NCBI GenBank assembly: GCA_046734415.1
Contig: JBKPRD010000057.1
Location: 1-57,331, forward strand
DNA length: 57,331 nucleotides
Origin: DATBLE01 sp046734415
GTDB taxonomy: Bacteria > Actinomycetota > Thermoleophilia > Gaiellales > Gaiellaceae
Reading direction: 5' to 3'
The translations under genes were made by a program, and so were the position numbers. Shown one piece after another: positions 24,525-32,718 of this stretch. The notes beneath the pieces were generated by a model. The model had not been told where the DNA came from and made no database searches. It saw nothing but the letters and a program-made list of their open reading frames with translations. Each line of letters starts with the position of its first letter. Position 1 is the stretch's first letter.

Positions 24525-25445
24525 ATGTCCAGAGCACCCGTCGACGCCGTAGTCACCCACCATCGGGACAGCTTCCGCTCGGGCGTCGGGCGGTTCAACG
24601 AGCTGCTCGCCGAACGGCTCCGGGTGCCCGTGATCGGCATCCGCAGGGTGCTGACCGCCGGCTGCTCCCGGCCGCTTCTCTCCTTCAAGGTCGCGGAGCT
24701 CGCCCCCGGCGAGCTCGCTGTCCTCGAGCAGCTGGTCGAGAGGAAGCCATTCGACTGGGAGCTCTTCCTCCATGTCTACGACGGCGACGAGCTCGAGGAG
24801 AAGCTCGTCCGCGGCGCCGCCCACGTCCACGCCGGCAACCACGAGGTCTACGCGCAGATCGAGGGGCTCGCACGCTCGGCCGACACCCTCTGGTCGCCGG
24901 GCCTGATCCTGGACGATCGCCCGTTCCCGACGAGCGAGGTCTCGGTCTTCTCGTTCGGGATGGCGCACAAGATCCGCACCGACCTCTTCCAGAGGCTGCG
25001 CGAGCTGCTCGACGCGACCAGCCGCAGCTACGCCGTCTACCTCTCGGCTGCGAACCACGAGACGACGCGGATGAGCGACGCCCACCTGATCTTCGACGAG
25101 CTGCACGAGATCTTCCCGTCGACGCTCTACTTCCTCGGGAACCTCTCGGACGTGGGCGTCTACAACTACCTGCGCTCGTCGACGTTCTTCGCGTCATTCT
25201 TCCTCGGCGGCGTGCGGGCGAACAACGGCTCGATCGCGGCGGCGATGGAGAAGGGCGCGATCGTGATCACGAACCTCGATGAGCACTCGCCGCCGGAGTT
25301 CGTCCACCTCGACAACCTCGTGGACATCGGCCAGACGCGCCGGCTCCCGCTCGACCCGGCGGAGCTCGCGGCGATCAGCCGGCGCGCGCGCGAGACGGCG
25401 CGGGCACGGGGTTGGAACCAGCTGGTCGAGCGGATAGGAAACTGA
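24525..25445 (+). CDS. Putative GT-B glycosyltransferase
   Basis: 306 residues. RSGVGRFNELLAERL near residue 19 resembles the Gly-rich loop that opens GT4 enzymes, and NNGSIAAAMEKGAIVITNLDEH near 240 resembles the donor-binding EAMAxGxPVV region, with Asn/Gly in place of the usual Glu. VHAGNHEVYAQI and ANHETTRMSDAHLIFDELHEIFPSTLYFLGNLSD fit alternating strands and helices. There is no membrane helix. Family membership is only suggested. A strong hairpin follows immediately after its stop, so it is a one-gene transcript. Confidence 0.55.
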   Translation: MSRAPVDAVVTHHRDSFRSGVGRFNELLAERLRVPVIGIRRVLTAGCSRPLLSFKVAELAPGELAVLEQLVERKPFDWELFLHVYDGDELEEKLVRGAAHVHAGNHEVYAQIEGLARSADTLWSPGLILDDRPFPTSEVSVFSFGMAHKIRTDLFQRLRELLDATSRSYAVYLSAANHETTRMSDAHLIFDELHEIFPSTLYFLGNLSDVGVYNYLRSSTFFASFFLGGVRANNGSIAAAMEKGAIVITNLDEHSPPEFVHLDNLVDIGQTRRLPLDPAELAAISRRARETARARGWNQLVERIGN

Positions 25446-25475
25446 ATCGGGGACGGGATCGATCCTGTCCCCGAT
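25446..25475. terminator. 30-base palindrome between convergent genes
   Basis: The arms at 25446-25460 and 25461-25475 are reverse complements except for one position that would form a G-U pair in RNA. The palindrome starts one base after one stop codon and ends 3 bases before the other. It is likely a bidirectional terminator; its GGGAC...CCTGTCCC core resembles the hairpin at 7342-7363, so it may be a dispersed repeat. Confidence 0.65.
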
Positions 25476-25478
25476 GCC

Positions 25479-26183
25479 CTAATTCAGGACGAGGTCCCAG
25501 TCGGACTCCGGCCGCGCGGCGAGGTCGTGCCAGTCGACCAGCCCCTCGAGCCGGCTCGCCGGAACCGTTCCGAGCCACGTCAGGCGCTCGGGGAAGTTGT
25601 CGCTGGCGAGTTCCTGGTCGGGAACGTGGTCGAACTCCGCAATCACGAAGACCGGCAACCCCTCCTGCTCCCCGTAGCCGTTGTAGTAGTCCGTCTCGGT
25701 CGTCTGGCGCTGAAGGTCGAGGTGCACGCGCGTGAGCCCGTGCAGCCGGTCGATGAACTTCTGCCGCTGCTTCGCGTCGTCCGGCTCCGCCTGGGCCGCC
25801 CCCTCCTCGGCGTCATCCTGCGGGATCGGGTCCGCGAGCAGGAGCTGAGCCTTGCACTGCGGGCAGCGGCCGAAGCCGCCGTGCAGCCGGAGGATCCGGC
25901 GACTGCCGCACCGCGGGCACGGCTCGCCCTCGTGGATCTCGGCGTCGGCGAACTGCACCCAGATCAGCTTCTCCGGGATCATCTTGTCGCGGACGGTGCG
26001 GGCGACCTTGCCCATCTCGATGGCCGCCTGCTCGCATGCGGTCCTGGCGAGGCCGGGGTTGACGTTCGGAAAGTCCTTCTTCTTCTTGAGACGGTAGGCC
26101 TTCCCGTCCGACCACCGCGACCAGTCGACGCCGAGATCCGCGGGTAGCGTCGAGGGATCGACGGGGGCGGCGCGCAGCCTCAA
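25479..26183 (-). CDS. Zinc-ribbon protein coupled to ABC-2 permease
   Basis: 234 residues; I do not recognise the family. Two CxxC knuckles (CPRCG near residue 87 and CPQCK near 105) form a probable zinc ribbon. Before it are a Lys-rich stretch (RLKKKKDF) and a helical segment; after it an acidic linker and a region with DFHL-like hydrophobics (TRVHLDLQRQ, PVFVIAEFDHV). There is no signal peptide. Translation would begin at TTG 26183, overlapping the permease stop (TTGA); no ATG or GTG fits. It is last in the operon. It might regulate or scaffold the exporter or act as an unrelated housekeeping protein. Confidence 0.6.
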   Translation of the reverse strand: MRLRAAPVDPSTLPADLGVDWSRWSDGKAYRLKKKKDFPNVNPGLARTACEQAAIEMGKVARTVRDKMIPEKLIWVQFADAEIHEGEPCPRCGSRRILRLHGGFGRCPQCKAQLLLADPIPQDDAEEGAAQAEPDDAKQRQKFIDRLHGLTRVHLDLQRQTTETDYYNGYGEQEGLPVFVIAEFDHVPDQELASDNFPERLTWLGTVPASRLEGLVDWHDLAARPESDWDLVLN

Positions 26184-27145
26184 ATGAAGTCCTCGTCGTC
26201 TTCCTCGTCCGCCCGCTGCGTGAGCCCCACGACCCTCGCGCCGTAGCGGTTCATGAACCACACGCCCGACGCGAACATCACGCTGATCGCGCCGAGGCTC
26301 CACATCGCCGCGACCGTGCGCACCGAGCCGGCGCCGGTCAGGCCGATCTTCGCCATCTCGACCGGCGACGAGAGCGGGTTCAGCTCGGCGATCAGCCGCG
26401 TCGTCCCCTGCAGGTGCTCGATCGGATAGAGGACCGGCGTGACGAAGAAGAGGAACGGCAGCACGTAGCGGAGCAGCATCCGGACGTCGCGCGTGTGGGC
26501 CGTCAGCGGCGCTGTCCAGAGGCTGATCCCCCACGCGAACGCGACGCACAGGAAGAGACCAGCAGCCGAGAAGAACAGGTACTTCGGCGCGAGTTGCGCG
26601 TAGAGGTGGCCCGTCGCGAGCCAGTAGTAGACGACCGCGACCAGGTAGGTGACCAACATCAGGGCGAAGCGCATCAGCGCCTGCGACGACCCGGCGATCG
26701 GCACGAGGATCAGTGGGAAGTAGACCTCCTTGATCAGCGACCGGAGGCGAAGGAAGCTGCGGGCGGAGATCTGCAGCGTGGTCTGGAACAGCTGCCAGCC
26801 CATCAGGCCGACCAGCGTGTAGAGCCAGTACGGCATCCCGTTCGGGGCAGCGAAGCCCGCCACCTTGCCGCCGATCAGGCTCCACCCGATCACGCCCATG
26901 AACGTGTTCAGGACGATCCACGTCGGGCCGAGCCGGTACTTGATGAAGTAGGCGAGGAGCGCCGTGAGCGCCACGTGCCAGACCAGGTGGCGGGAGCGCC
27001 ACGACTCCCCCAGCGTCTGCCAGATGGACGGGTAGTGATCGACGACCTCGACCGGCTCCGTCGGGGCGACACCAGTGGTCGCGGAGACATCGCGCGAGGG
27101 TGTGCGCAGCTCTGCGGCGAGGCTGTCGGGAGTCGTGGACGTCAC
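26180..27145 (-). CDS. wzm: ABC-2 type polysaccharide export permease
   Basis: 321 residues. After about 60 soluble residues there are six to seven hydrophobic segments between roughly residues 65 and 305, including WHVALTALLAYFIKYRLG, YWLYTLVGLMGWQLFQTTL, LMRFALMLVTYLVAVVYYW and LLRYVLPFLFFVTPVLYP. The sequence PVLYPIEHL followed by LNPLSSPVEMAK is the classic Wzm/TagG signature. It should form the membrane channel of an exporter for lipid-linked polysaccharide. The GTG overlaps the upstream stop (GTGA). The C-terminus is very acidic (RADEEDDEDFI). No ATP-binding Wzt/TagH partner is adjacent or anywhere in this window. Confidence 0.88.
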   Translation of the reverse strand: MTSTTPDSLAAELRTPSRDVSATTGVAPTEPVEVVDHYPSIWQTLGESWRSRHLVWHVALTALLAYFIKYRLGPTWIVLNTFMGVIGWSLIGGKVAGFAAPNGMPYWLYTLVGLMGWQLFQTTLQISARSFLRLRSLIKEVYFPLILVPIAGSSQALMRFALMLVTYLVAVVYYWLATGHLYAQLAPKYLFFSAAGLFLCVAFAWGISLWTAPLTAHTRDVRMLLRYVLPFLFFVTPVLYPIEHLQGTTRLIAELNPLSSPVEMAKIGLTGAGSVRTVAAMWSLGAISVMFASGVWFMNRYGARVVGLTQRADEEDDEDFI

Positions 27146-27750
27146 GGACCCGCGTCCCACTCTAGCTCGGCTTCCGGCCCCAACCCGTGAAGGGCGTGTA
27201 AAAGCCGTGTTAAGTGGTCGCTCGACAGGATCGTCAGCGATTCGCCTAGCTCGGCCGCGACGCGAAGCGAGAGATCCAGGTCCTGCTCGACTGCGCCGTT
27301 CGCGGGGAGGACGGCCACGATCGGCACGCCCGTGAGGACGCCTCGAAGAGCCTCCGCGGACCACGCGACGACCCCGCCAGCGGCCTGCTCGTCGAGGTGG
27401 GCGTAGCGCGTGCGCTTGAGGAGCGGCCTGGGAGCGGCTTCGCCGCTGCGGTACTCCTCGACCAGCGCCATCACCGGTCCGGGCGGGACGGCGACCGTGT
27501 CGCCGGTGCCGCCGGCCGTGAGGCCGAAGCTGGATTGCGCCCAGCGCACGAACGGCTGCCAGTAGAGGAGGTCGAGGAGCGGATCGTCGCAGCGGCCGAA
27601 GGCGACGGGCCGGCCGCGCTCCTCGGCGAGCAGGCGCAGCGCGCTGTCCACGTTTGCCCAGGTGCGCGCCCGCGCCAGCAGCACGCGCACGTGCCGCCGG
27701 GCGAGGGCGCGGACGCGCGGATGCTTGCGGAGCGTTCCGAGCAGGCTCAC
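27142..27750 (-). CDS. Reduced LYWIP-family protein
   Basis: 202 residues. A basic helical N-terminus (HPRVRALARRHVRVLLARAR) is followed by DDPLLDLLYWQPFVRWAQ near residues 60-78, a variant of the LLYWIPFLRWAQ signature with Gln for Ile and without the preceding GPWLG. The rest corresponds to the shortened C-terminal part seen in the fused copies (VVAWSAEALRGVLTGVPIVAV). Catalytic capacity is doubtful; it could be a regulatory partner of the full-length copy encoded just upstream. GTG 27750 overlaps that gene's stop and its own stop overlaps the permease start. Confidence 0.6.
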   Translation of the reverse strand: MSLLGTLRKHPRVRALARRHVRVLLARARTWANVDSALRLLAEERGRPVAFGRCDDPLLDLLYWQPFVRWAQSSFGLTAGGTGDTVAVPPGPVMALVEEYRSGEAAPRPLLKRTRYAHLDEQAAGGVVAWSAEALRGVLTGVPIVAVLPANGAVEQDLDLSLRVAAELGESLTILSSDHLTRLLHALHGLGPEAELEWDAGP

Positions 27751-28739
27751 GCGGCCTCCAGGAGTGCGTACGCACCCGCGTTCACGACGGCGAGCGGGGT
27801 GTCGTAGACGACGGCCGTTCGGCGCGCAACGGTCAGGTGCACCGGGTTGATCTCGCGCGGGTCGCTCGCAAAGCCGATGGTCGGGACGCCGTAGAACGGG
27901 GCGAGATGGGCGAGGCCCCCGTACGTGCCGACGAAGAGCCGGGCGCGGGCGACGACGGCGCTCTGGGCGGCGAGGTTGCGAGCCGCGTCGATCCCGGCGA
28001 GTGGTCGCAGGATACGCTCGCCGGCCTGCGGCTCGGCGTCGAGGTGGTCGTCCACGACGACGCCGGTGTTGAGGAGGACGACCGGGCCGCGCTCGGCGAG
28101 CCGCTCGACGACGTCGTGCACGAGCTCGCGGTTCGCCGGTGAGTCGGGGAACGAGTCGCGGAAGTAGAAGCGCACGGCGGTGAACTCTTCCGGGAGCGCG
28201 CTGAAGGGCTCGGGCCCCGTCCAGGGCCGGTGAACGGCGCGGTCGAGGAAAGCGCGGAGCGGCAGCGCGCCCTGCCAGACGTTCCGGAAGAGGCGATAGA
28301 GGAGCCGGGGATGAAGCAGCGCCCCGTCGTGTCGGTGCTCGCCCAGCGTGGCGTCGAGAACCTGCTCGTCCCACTCGCGCACGGCGACCTGCTTCTGGAG
28401 GCCGCCCGTCTGCGCCCAGAGCTCGAGCGTGCGGCGGCGGAAGTCGTCCGGCGTGATGTGGTCGAAGACGTCGACGTAGCGGCCGGCAAGCCCGTCGTAC
28501 CAGGGTCCCGCGCCGCCGCGGGAGACGACCGTGACCTGCTCGGGCGCGATCCCGTGCCGCTCGAAGAGCCAGTGCAGGAACGGGATCCAGTAAAGGACCT
28601 CGAAGCCGACCTCGCCGAGCCACGGCCCGACGACGACGCTCCCGTTCGCCGCCTCGATCGCGGCGGTCGCCTCGCCGATGAGGCGCTCTGCGCCACCGGG
28701 GTCGGAGGGGTGGACGTACTCCGGGTGGTCGGTCGGCAT
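27747..28739 (-). CDS. LYWIP-family GT-B-like protein, full-length copy
   Basis: 330 residues, a homolog of the product of 22362-23372. The signature VVGPWLGEVGFEVLYWIPFL is near residues 36-56, then VTVVSRGGAGPWY. The C-terminal half has VRFYFRDSFPDSPANRELV, VVLLNTG and ARLFVGTYGGLAHLAPFYGVP, followed by a second conserved FASDPREINPVHL. The fold appears GT-B-like (heptosyltransferase-type C-terminal Gly-Gly loop), but no characterised family is evident. The ATG at 28739 overlaps the upstream WDNLTNKG gene stop by one base. Both halves are intact, unlike the fused copies further downstream in the window. Confidence 0.65.
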   Translation of the reverse strand: MPTDHPEYVHPSDPGGAERLIGEATAAIEAANGSVVVGPWLGEVGFEVLYWIPFLHWLFERHGIAPEQVTVVSRGGAGPWYDGLAGRYVDVFDHITPDDFRRRTLELWAQTGGLQKQVAVREWDEQVLDATLGEHRHDGALLHPRLLYRLFRNVWQGALPLRAFLDRAVHRPWTGPEPFSALPEEFTAVRFYFRDSFPDSPANRELVHDVVERLAERGPVVLLNTGVVVDDHLDAEPQAGERILRPLAGIDAARNLAAQSAVVARARLFVGTYGGLAHLAPFYGVPTIGFASDPREINPVHLTVARRTAVVYDTPLAVVNAGAYALLEAA

Positions 28740-30355
28740 CAAGCGCGGGCTGTCGCTCCGCGCAGGATCTTTCGCGCGCGACGGGCGCCGCCGAGCGCGT
28801 AGGACACGCCCGTCATGGTCAGTGCGACCGGGTAGAGCGCGGCGCGGCGGGCGACCGTGCCGGCGGACGGCCTGGGCGGCGGGAGCGGGCCGAGCCGGCC
28901 CAGCTCCTCGATTCCCGCCGCGACGAGCGGAGCCGCCGGCCGATCGAGCCCGTTGGGGCGGGTAAAGCGCTCGACGAATGCGCGCACGTGGCGGGCGTCC
29001 TCCTCGCCCTGGGCGAGCGCGCGGCCGAGCTGCGCCACGTGCTCGTGGAGGTCGCGGGCGACGTGGAGCAGGCCGCCGTTCTCCCAGCGAAGGTAGTGGA
29101 AGTGGAGCGTCCCATCCTGGGTGGCGGCGAAATCGGAGTCGAGCACCGTCAGGACCGCCTTGCCGACGATCCCGGCCTCGATCAGGCCGCTCGTATTGAC
29201 GCCGACGATACACGCGCTGTGGGCGAGCGAGTCGAAGTACCCGGCCCGCGCCTCGCCCGCGTCGGGCTGCTGGCCCTTGCGCGGCCACACGACCGCGTTC
29301 GGATCGTCGAGCTCGACGTCGCGCCACTGGGCGCCGTTCTGCGGATGGGGGCGGACGAGGACACCGACCTGCGGGAAGGAGCGACGCACGGTTGCGAGCC
29401 AGCGCCGGACGAAGGCGACCTCGTCCGGCGCGATGAACGGCGAGGAGCAGAGGTAGAGGACGAACGGCTGCGTCGGATCCAGCCCGAGCGTGCGCTGGAA
29501 GTCCGCTCGGGTCGTGCTCGGCCCACGGTCGAACCAGTCGTCGAAGCGTTGTGCGCCGGTGAGGACAACCCGGTCGGCGGGGATGCCGTGCATCTCCTCG
29601 AGCTCCCGGCGCTGGATGTCGTTCCAGACGAACACGCGGTCCGGGACGAAGCGCAGCAGGCCCTTCCCGGTCAGGTTGTCCCAGCTCGCGACGCAGATGC
29701 CGGTGCGGATCCCCAGCGCGCGCGCTGCCTTCAGGAACTCGACCTGCGAGGAGGCGAACTCGATCACGGGGCTCGCGAGCACGGCGTCGGGCTTCTGCCC
29801 GGCGAGAAACTCGGTGATCCGCCGGCTCGGCGGGATCGCCTCCTCGAGGCGGGCGAGGCGCGCGATCGTCCGGTCCGCGAGCTCCTTGTCCGCGCCGGTG
29901 GCGAGGCTAGCGACCTTGCGGTGCAGCGGGCCCTTGAACGCCTTCGGCAGGCGACTGTAGTCGATCCGCCAATCGAGCTTCTCGACGATCCGCCCGCGCA
30001 GCGCGGGCGCGTCGTGGTACTCCGGGTAGCCGTAGCGGGCGAGGTCGGTGAGCCCGCGGACGAGCCAGCCGAGCCGACGCCAGCCGTCCCTGCGGCGGCG
30101 GGCGGGGGCGTGCGAGTAGCTGACCGTCGGGCAGTCGGCGGCGAGCTGCTCGATCAACTTGAAGTCGCCCGGATCCTTCTCGAGGCGCCCGAGTGCGACG
30201 TGGACCTCGTGCCCGCGCTCCGCGAGCAGCCGGATCGGCTGCCCGAAGTGGCGCAGGTAGCCGGGGTGGAGGAGCGAGAAGACGAACCTCAGACGCGGCG
30301 CGGGAGCCTCTGCGACGAGAGGTGACGAAATCGCAACGTCTGCTTCCTGCTGCAC
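28739..30355 (-). CDS. WDNLTNKG-family GT-B-like protein, copy 2
   Basis: 538 residues. The core starts LRFVFSLLHPGYLRHFGQPI after about 18 poorly conserved residues. ASWDNLTGKG near 222 has Gly instead of Asn. VWNDIQRRELEEMHG, QRFDDWFDRG, VLYLCSSPF, VRPHPQNGAQW near 332, GVNTSGLIEAGIVGKAV near 383 and TLHFHYLRWENGGLLHVA follow. The C-terminal 70 residues are Ala/Arg/Pro-rich. GTG 30355 is chosen because TACGCT lies 7 bases upstream; GTG/ATG further upstream would run through that box. Immediately followed by a full-length LYWIP gene. Function unassigned. Confidence 0.77.
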   Translation of the reverse strand: MQQEADVAISSPLVAEAPAPRLRFVFSLLHPGYLRHFGQPIRLLAERGHEVHVALGRLEKDPGDFKLIEQLAADCPTVSYSHAPARRRRDGWRRLGWLVRGLTDLARYGYPEYHDAPALRGRIVEKLDWRIDYSRLPKAFKGPLHRKVASLATGADKELADRTIARLARLEEAIPPSRRITEFLAGQKPDAVLASPVIEFASSQVEFLKAARALGIRTGICVASWDNLTGKGLLRFVPDRVFVWNDIQRRELEEMHGIPADRVVLTGAQRFDDWFDRGPSTTRADFQRTLGLDPTQPFVLYLCSSPFIAPDEVAFVRRWLATVRRSFPQVGVLVRPHPQNGAQWRDVELDDPNAVVWPRKGQQPDAGEARAGYFDSLAHSACIVGVNTSGLIEAGIVGKAVLTVLDSDFAATQDGTLHFHYLRWENGGLLHVARDLHEHVAQLGRALAQGEEDARHVRAFVERFTRPNGLDRPAAPLVAAGIEELGRLGPLPPPRPSAGTVARRAALYPVALTMTGVSYALGGARRARKILRGATARA

Positions 30356-30362
30356 GGAGGGG

Positions 30363-30368
30363 AGCGTA
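30363..30368 (-). promoter_or_regulatory. Candidate -10 box, leaderless start
   Basis: TACGCT on the minus strand, 7 bases before GTG (30355). It separates the operon 25479-30355 from the two genes upstream. Confidence 0.42.
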
Positions 30369-30377
30369 GCGCCGTCC

Positions 30378-31988
30378 TCAGGCCTGTCCCTGCACCTGCT
30401 CTGCACGCGGCTTGGGCTGCTCCGTGGTGCGCAGCTTGCTGCGCAGCGCTGCCTTGCCCACCCTGGTCGCCAGCGCGAGTGAGCTGATCGCTGCGAGCGG
30501 GGCGAGCGCGGCCCGAGGGCCCAAAGCCGGGCCTTCGGGCTCGGGAGCAGGAAGCGCGGCCAGCTCCTCGACCGCGTTCGCGTAGATCTCGGTCGCGCTG
30601 CGATCGATCCCGCCGGGGCGGACGAAGGACGCGACGAAGGAGCGGGCGCGGTCGGACTCCTCCGCCTCGTGGGCGATTCCCGCGGCGAGCTGGTCGAGGT
30701 GCTCCTCGATCGTTGCCGCGACGTGCAGGAAGCCGCCCTGCTCGCTGCGCAGGTAGTGGAAGTGGATCGTCTCGGACTGGTTGAACTCCGGAGCGAGCAG
30801 CGTGTACACGGGCTTGCCGGCGATCGCGGCTTCGATCATCGCGCTCGTGTTCGCGCCGACGACACCGGCGCTGTGGGCGATCGAGTCGTAGAAACCGGCG
30901 CGTGTCTCCGCATCGGGGTCGCCGGTGCGGCGCGGCCAGACGACGGCGTTCGGGCCGAGGTCGACGTCCGTCCACGGCTCGGCGCGCTTCGGGTGCGGCC
31001 GCACGATCACGCCGACGTTGCCGAGCCGCTCGCGGAGCGCGGCCAGCCAGCGGTGGACGAACGAGACCTCGTCCGGGGCGACGAACACGCTCGAGCAGAG
31101 GTAGAGCAGGTACGGCTGCCCAGGCTCTTCCGGCCGCGCGTCGCCGGCTTCGCCGGCGACGCTTGCAGCTGCAGCGTCGAGGCCGACGCGCTGCATGAAC
31201 TCCTCGCGCGAGCTCGAAGGCCGTTGCGCGAACCAGTCGTCGAACCGGGCGGCGCCGGTGGCGACGACGCGCTCGGCCGGGATGCCGTGCAGCTCGTTCG
31301 CCTCGCAGCGCTGTGTCTCGTTCCAGACGAAGACGCGCTCGGGGACGAACCTGAGCAGCCCCTTGGAGGTCAGGTTGTCCCAGCTCGCGACGCAGATGCC
31401 TGTGCGGATCCCGAGGGCTCGGGCCGCCTTCAGGTAGTCGAGCAGCGGCGAGGCGAGCTCGATCAGCGGCGAGACGAGCACCACGTCGGGGCGCTGCTCG
31501 CGGATGTACTCGGTGATCCGGGCGCCGGGCGGGACGCCGGCCTCGAGCCGTGCGCTGCGCGCGATCGACCGCTGCGCCAGCGACGCGTCGCTGCGCGAGT
31601 GCAGCCCGCGCGCCTGTCGCAGCGCGAGCCGCCGAGTGAGCGGGTCGAACCCAGCTGCGCCCTCCAGGTGGCTCTCGACCTTTCCGGCCATCCGGTCCCG
31701 CAGCGCAGTCGACTGGACGAAGCGCGGGTCGGAGTAGCGGCCGAGGTCGCCGAGGGCGCGCGTCAGGAACGCGACAGACGACCAGCCGTCGAGCGTGCCG
31801 CGGCGCGGGGCGCGGCCGTGCGTCACGCCTGGGTGCGCGGCGGCCGCACGGTCGAGCGCGGCGAAGTCCTCCGCGGTGCCCGAGAGCCATCCGATGTGCA
31901 CGTGGTGCCCGCGGCGGGCGAGCTCCGCGACGAGCTGGGGGTAGACGCCGAAGTAGCCGGCGTGCTTGAGGACGAGCAGGATCCTCAC
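30378..31988 (-). CDS. WDNLTNKG-family GT-B-like protein, copy 3, with in-frame insertion
   Basis: 536 residues. MRILLVLKHAGYFGVYPQLV starts the fold; ASWDNLTSKG near residue 200, VWNETQRCEANELHG, ARFDDWFAQR, LLYLCSSVF, VRPHPKRAEPW near 327, GANTSAMIEAAIAGKPV and TIHFHYLRSEQGGFLHVA follow. Between VGLDAA and QPYLLYLCSS there are about 17 extra residues (Ala/Gly/Glu/Pro-rich) absent from all paralogs; their DNA contains a perfect palindrome (31138-31162). The C-terminal codons (GCAGGGACAGGCCTGA) echo the GGGACAGGC hairpin core seen elsewhere. The GTG overlaps the methyltransferase stop (GTGA). Confidence 0.77.
   Translation of the reverse strand: MRILLVLKHAGYFGVYPQLVAELARRGHHVHIGWLSGTAEDFAALDRAAAAHPGVTHGRAPRRGTLDGWSSVAFLTRALGDLGRYSDPRFVQSTALRDRMAGKVESHLEGAAGFDPLTRRLALRQARGLHSRSDASLAQRSIARSARLEAGVPPGARITEYIREQRPDVVLVSPLIELASPLLDYLKAARALGIRTGICVASWDNLTSKGLLRFVPERVFVWNETQRCEANELHGIPAERVVATGAARFDDWFAQRPSSSREEFMQRVGLDAAAASVAGEAGDARPEEPGQPYLLYLCSSVFVAPDEVSFVHRWLAALRERLGNVGVIVRPHPKRAEPWTDVDLGPNAVVWPRRTGDPDAETRAGFYDSIAHSAGVVGANTSAMIEAAIAGKPVYTLLAPEFNQSETIHFHYLRSEQGGFLHVAATIEEHLDQLAAGIAHEAEESDRARSFVASFVRPGGIDRSATEIYANAVEELAALPAPEPEGPALGPRAALAPLAAISSLALATRVGKAALRSKLRTTEQPKPRAEQVQGQA
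31138..31162. repeat. Palindrome inside a coding insertion
   Basis: Eleven-base perfect arms (31138-31148 and 31152-31162) surround a 3-base loop. It sits inside the roughly 51-base segment that has no counterpart in the eight paralogous genes, suggesting insertion of a small palindromic (REP-like) element that kept the frame. Confidence 0.5.
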
Positions 31989-32686
31989 GTGCGCTCGTAG
32001 ACGAGCACACGCCCCTTGCCGGCCCAGTCCATCCGCTTCTCGAGGTCCTCGCGGCGGCGGAAGCCCTCGAGCACGAACAGGCAGCGCAGGAAGTCCTTCG
32101 CGAGCAGCGTCACGTGCGTCGGGTCGGTCTCGAAGTCGGTGGTGAAGTCGAGGAGCGATCCGGGCGCGGGGTGGAAGCGCGTGGTCACGTAGACGAACCG
32201 CGAGGATGCGCGGCAGAGCTGCTCCACCGTCTTCCGCACCTGGAGCACGGTCAGGTGCTCGAGCACCTCGCGGCAGATGACGAGGTCGAACGAGCGCTCG
32301 AGGACCTGCGGCTCGGCGACGTCGCCGATCAGGATCTGCTCGCGCACCTCCCGCGGGGCGAGCTCGTGCGAGGACGGGCTGAAGTCGATCCCCTTGACCT
32401 CGACCCCGAGCTCGGCGAGGAAGAGCATGAGGAAGCCCGGCCCGCAGCCGACGTCGAGCACGCGCGCGGGCTCGAAGACCTCCTTGATCAGCGCCGGGTT
32501 GCGGTCCTCGACCCGGCGGCGCGTTTCCAGCTCGTAGCGGTTCCCGCCCTCGCGCCAGTCGGCGGCGAAGTACTCGTCGTCGTAGTCCTCGGACGTGACC
32601 TGCTCCTGGGCGAGCACCGCCTGCTCGAAGGCCTGCACGTCGTCGAGGAACGGGCTGTACGCGGGGGTTTCCGCGGGCGCCGTCAT
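31985..32686 (-). CDS. Class I SAM-dependent methyltransferase
   Basis: 233 residues. RVLDVGCGPGFLMLFLAE near residue 73 is a canonical SAM motif I, followed by VKGIDFSPSSHELA (motif I acidic partner), DLVICREVLEHL (motif II) and RFVYVTTRFHP. The N-terminal 40 residues contain the acidic YDDEYFAADWREGGNRYE, often seen in sugar or SAM enzymes of the methyltransferase 11/23 group. The ATG at 32686 follows TACGCT by 7 bases. It leads an operon with a WDNLTNKG protein. It probably methylates a glycan residue; the substrate is not visible. Confidence 0.83.
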   Translation of the reverse strand: MTAPAETPAYSPFLDDVQAFEQAVLAQEQVTSEDYDDEYFAADWREGGNRYELETRRRVEDRNPALIKEVFEPARVLDVGCGPGFLMLFLAELGVEVKGIDFSPSSHELAPREVREQILIGDVAEPQVLERSFDLVICREVLEHLTVLQVRKTVEQLCRASSRFVYVTTRFHPAPGSLLDFTTDFETDPTHVTLLAKDFLRCLFVLEGFRRREDLEKRMDWAGKGRVLVYERT

Positions 32687-32693
32687 CCGGGGG

Positions 32694-32699
32694 AGCGTA
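32694..32699 (-). promoter_or_regulatory. Candidate -10 box, leaderless methyltransferase start
   Basis: TACGCT on the minus strand, 7 bases before the ATG at 32686. It is separated by 4 bases from the opposing + strand box, in a 32-base divergent gap. Confidence 0.48.
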
Positions 32700-32703
32700 G
32701 CGG

Positions 32704-32709
32704 TACCCT
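32704..32709 (+). promoter_or_regulatory. Candidate -10 box for the tandem-module operon
   Basis: TACCCT, then 9 bases, then GTG 32719. It would drive the first WDNLTNKG-LYWIP/sulfotransferase unit. Confidence 0.42.
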
Positions 32710-32718
32710 CAGATTTCG

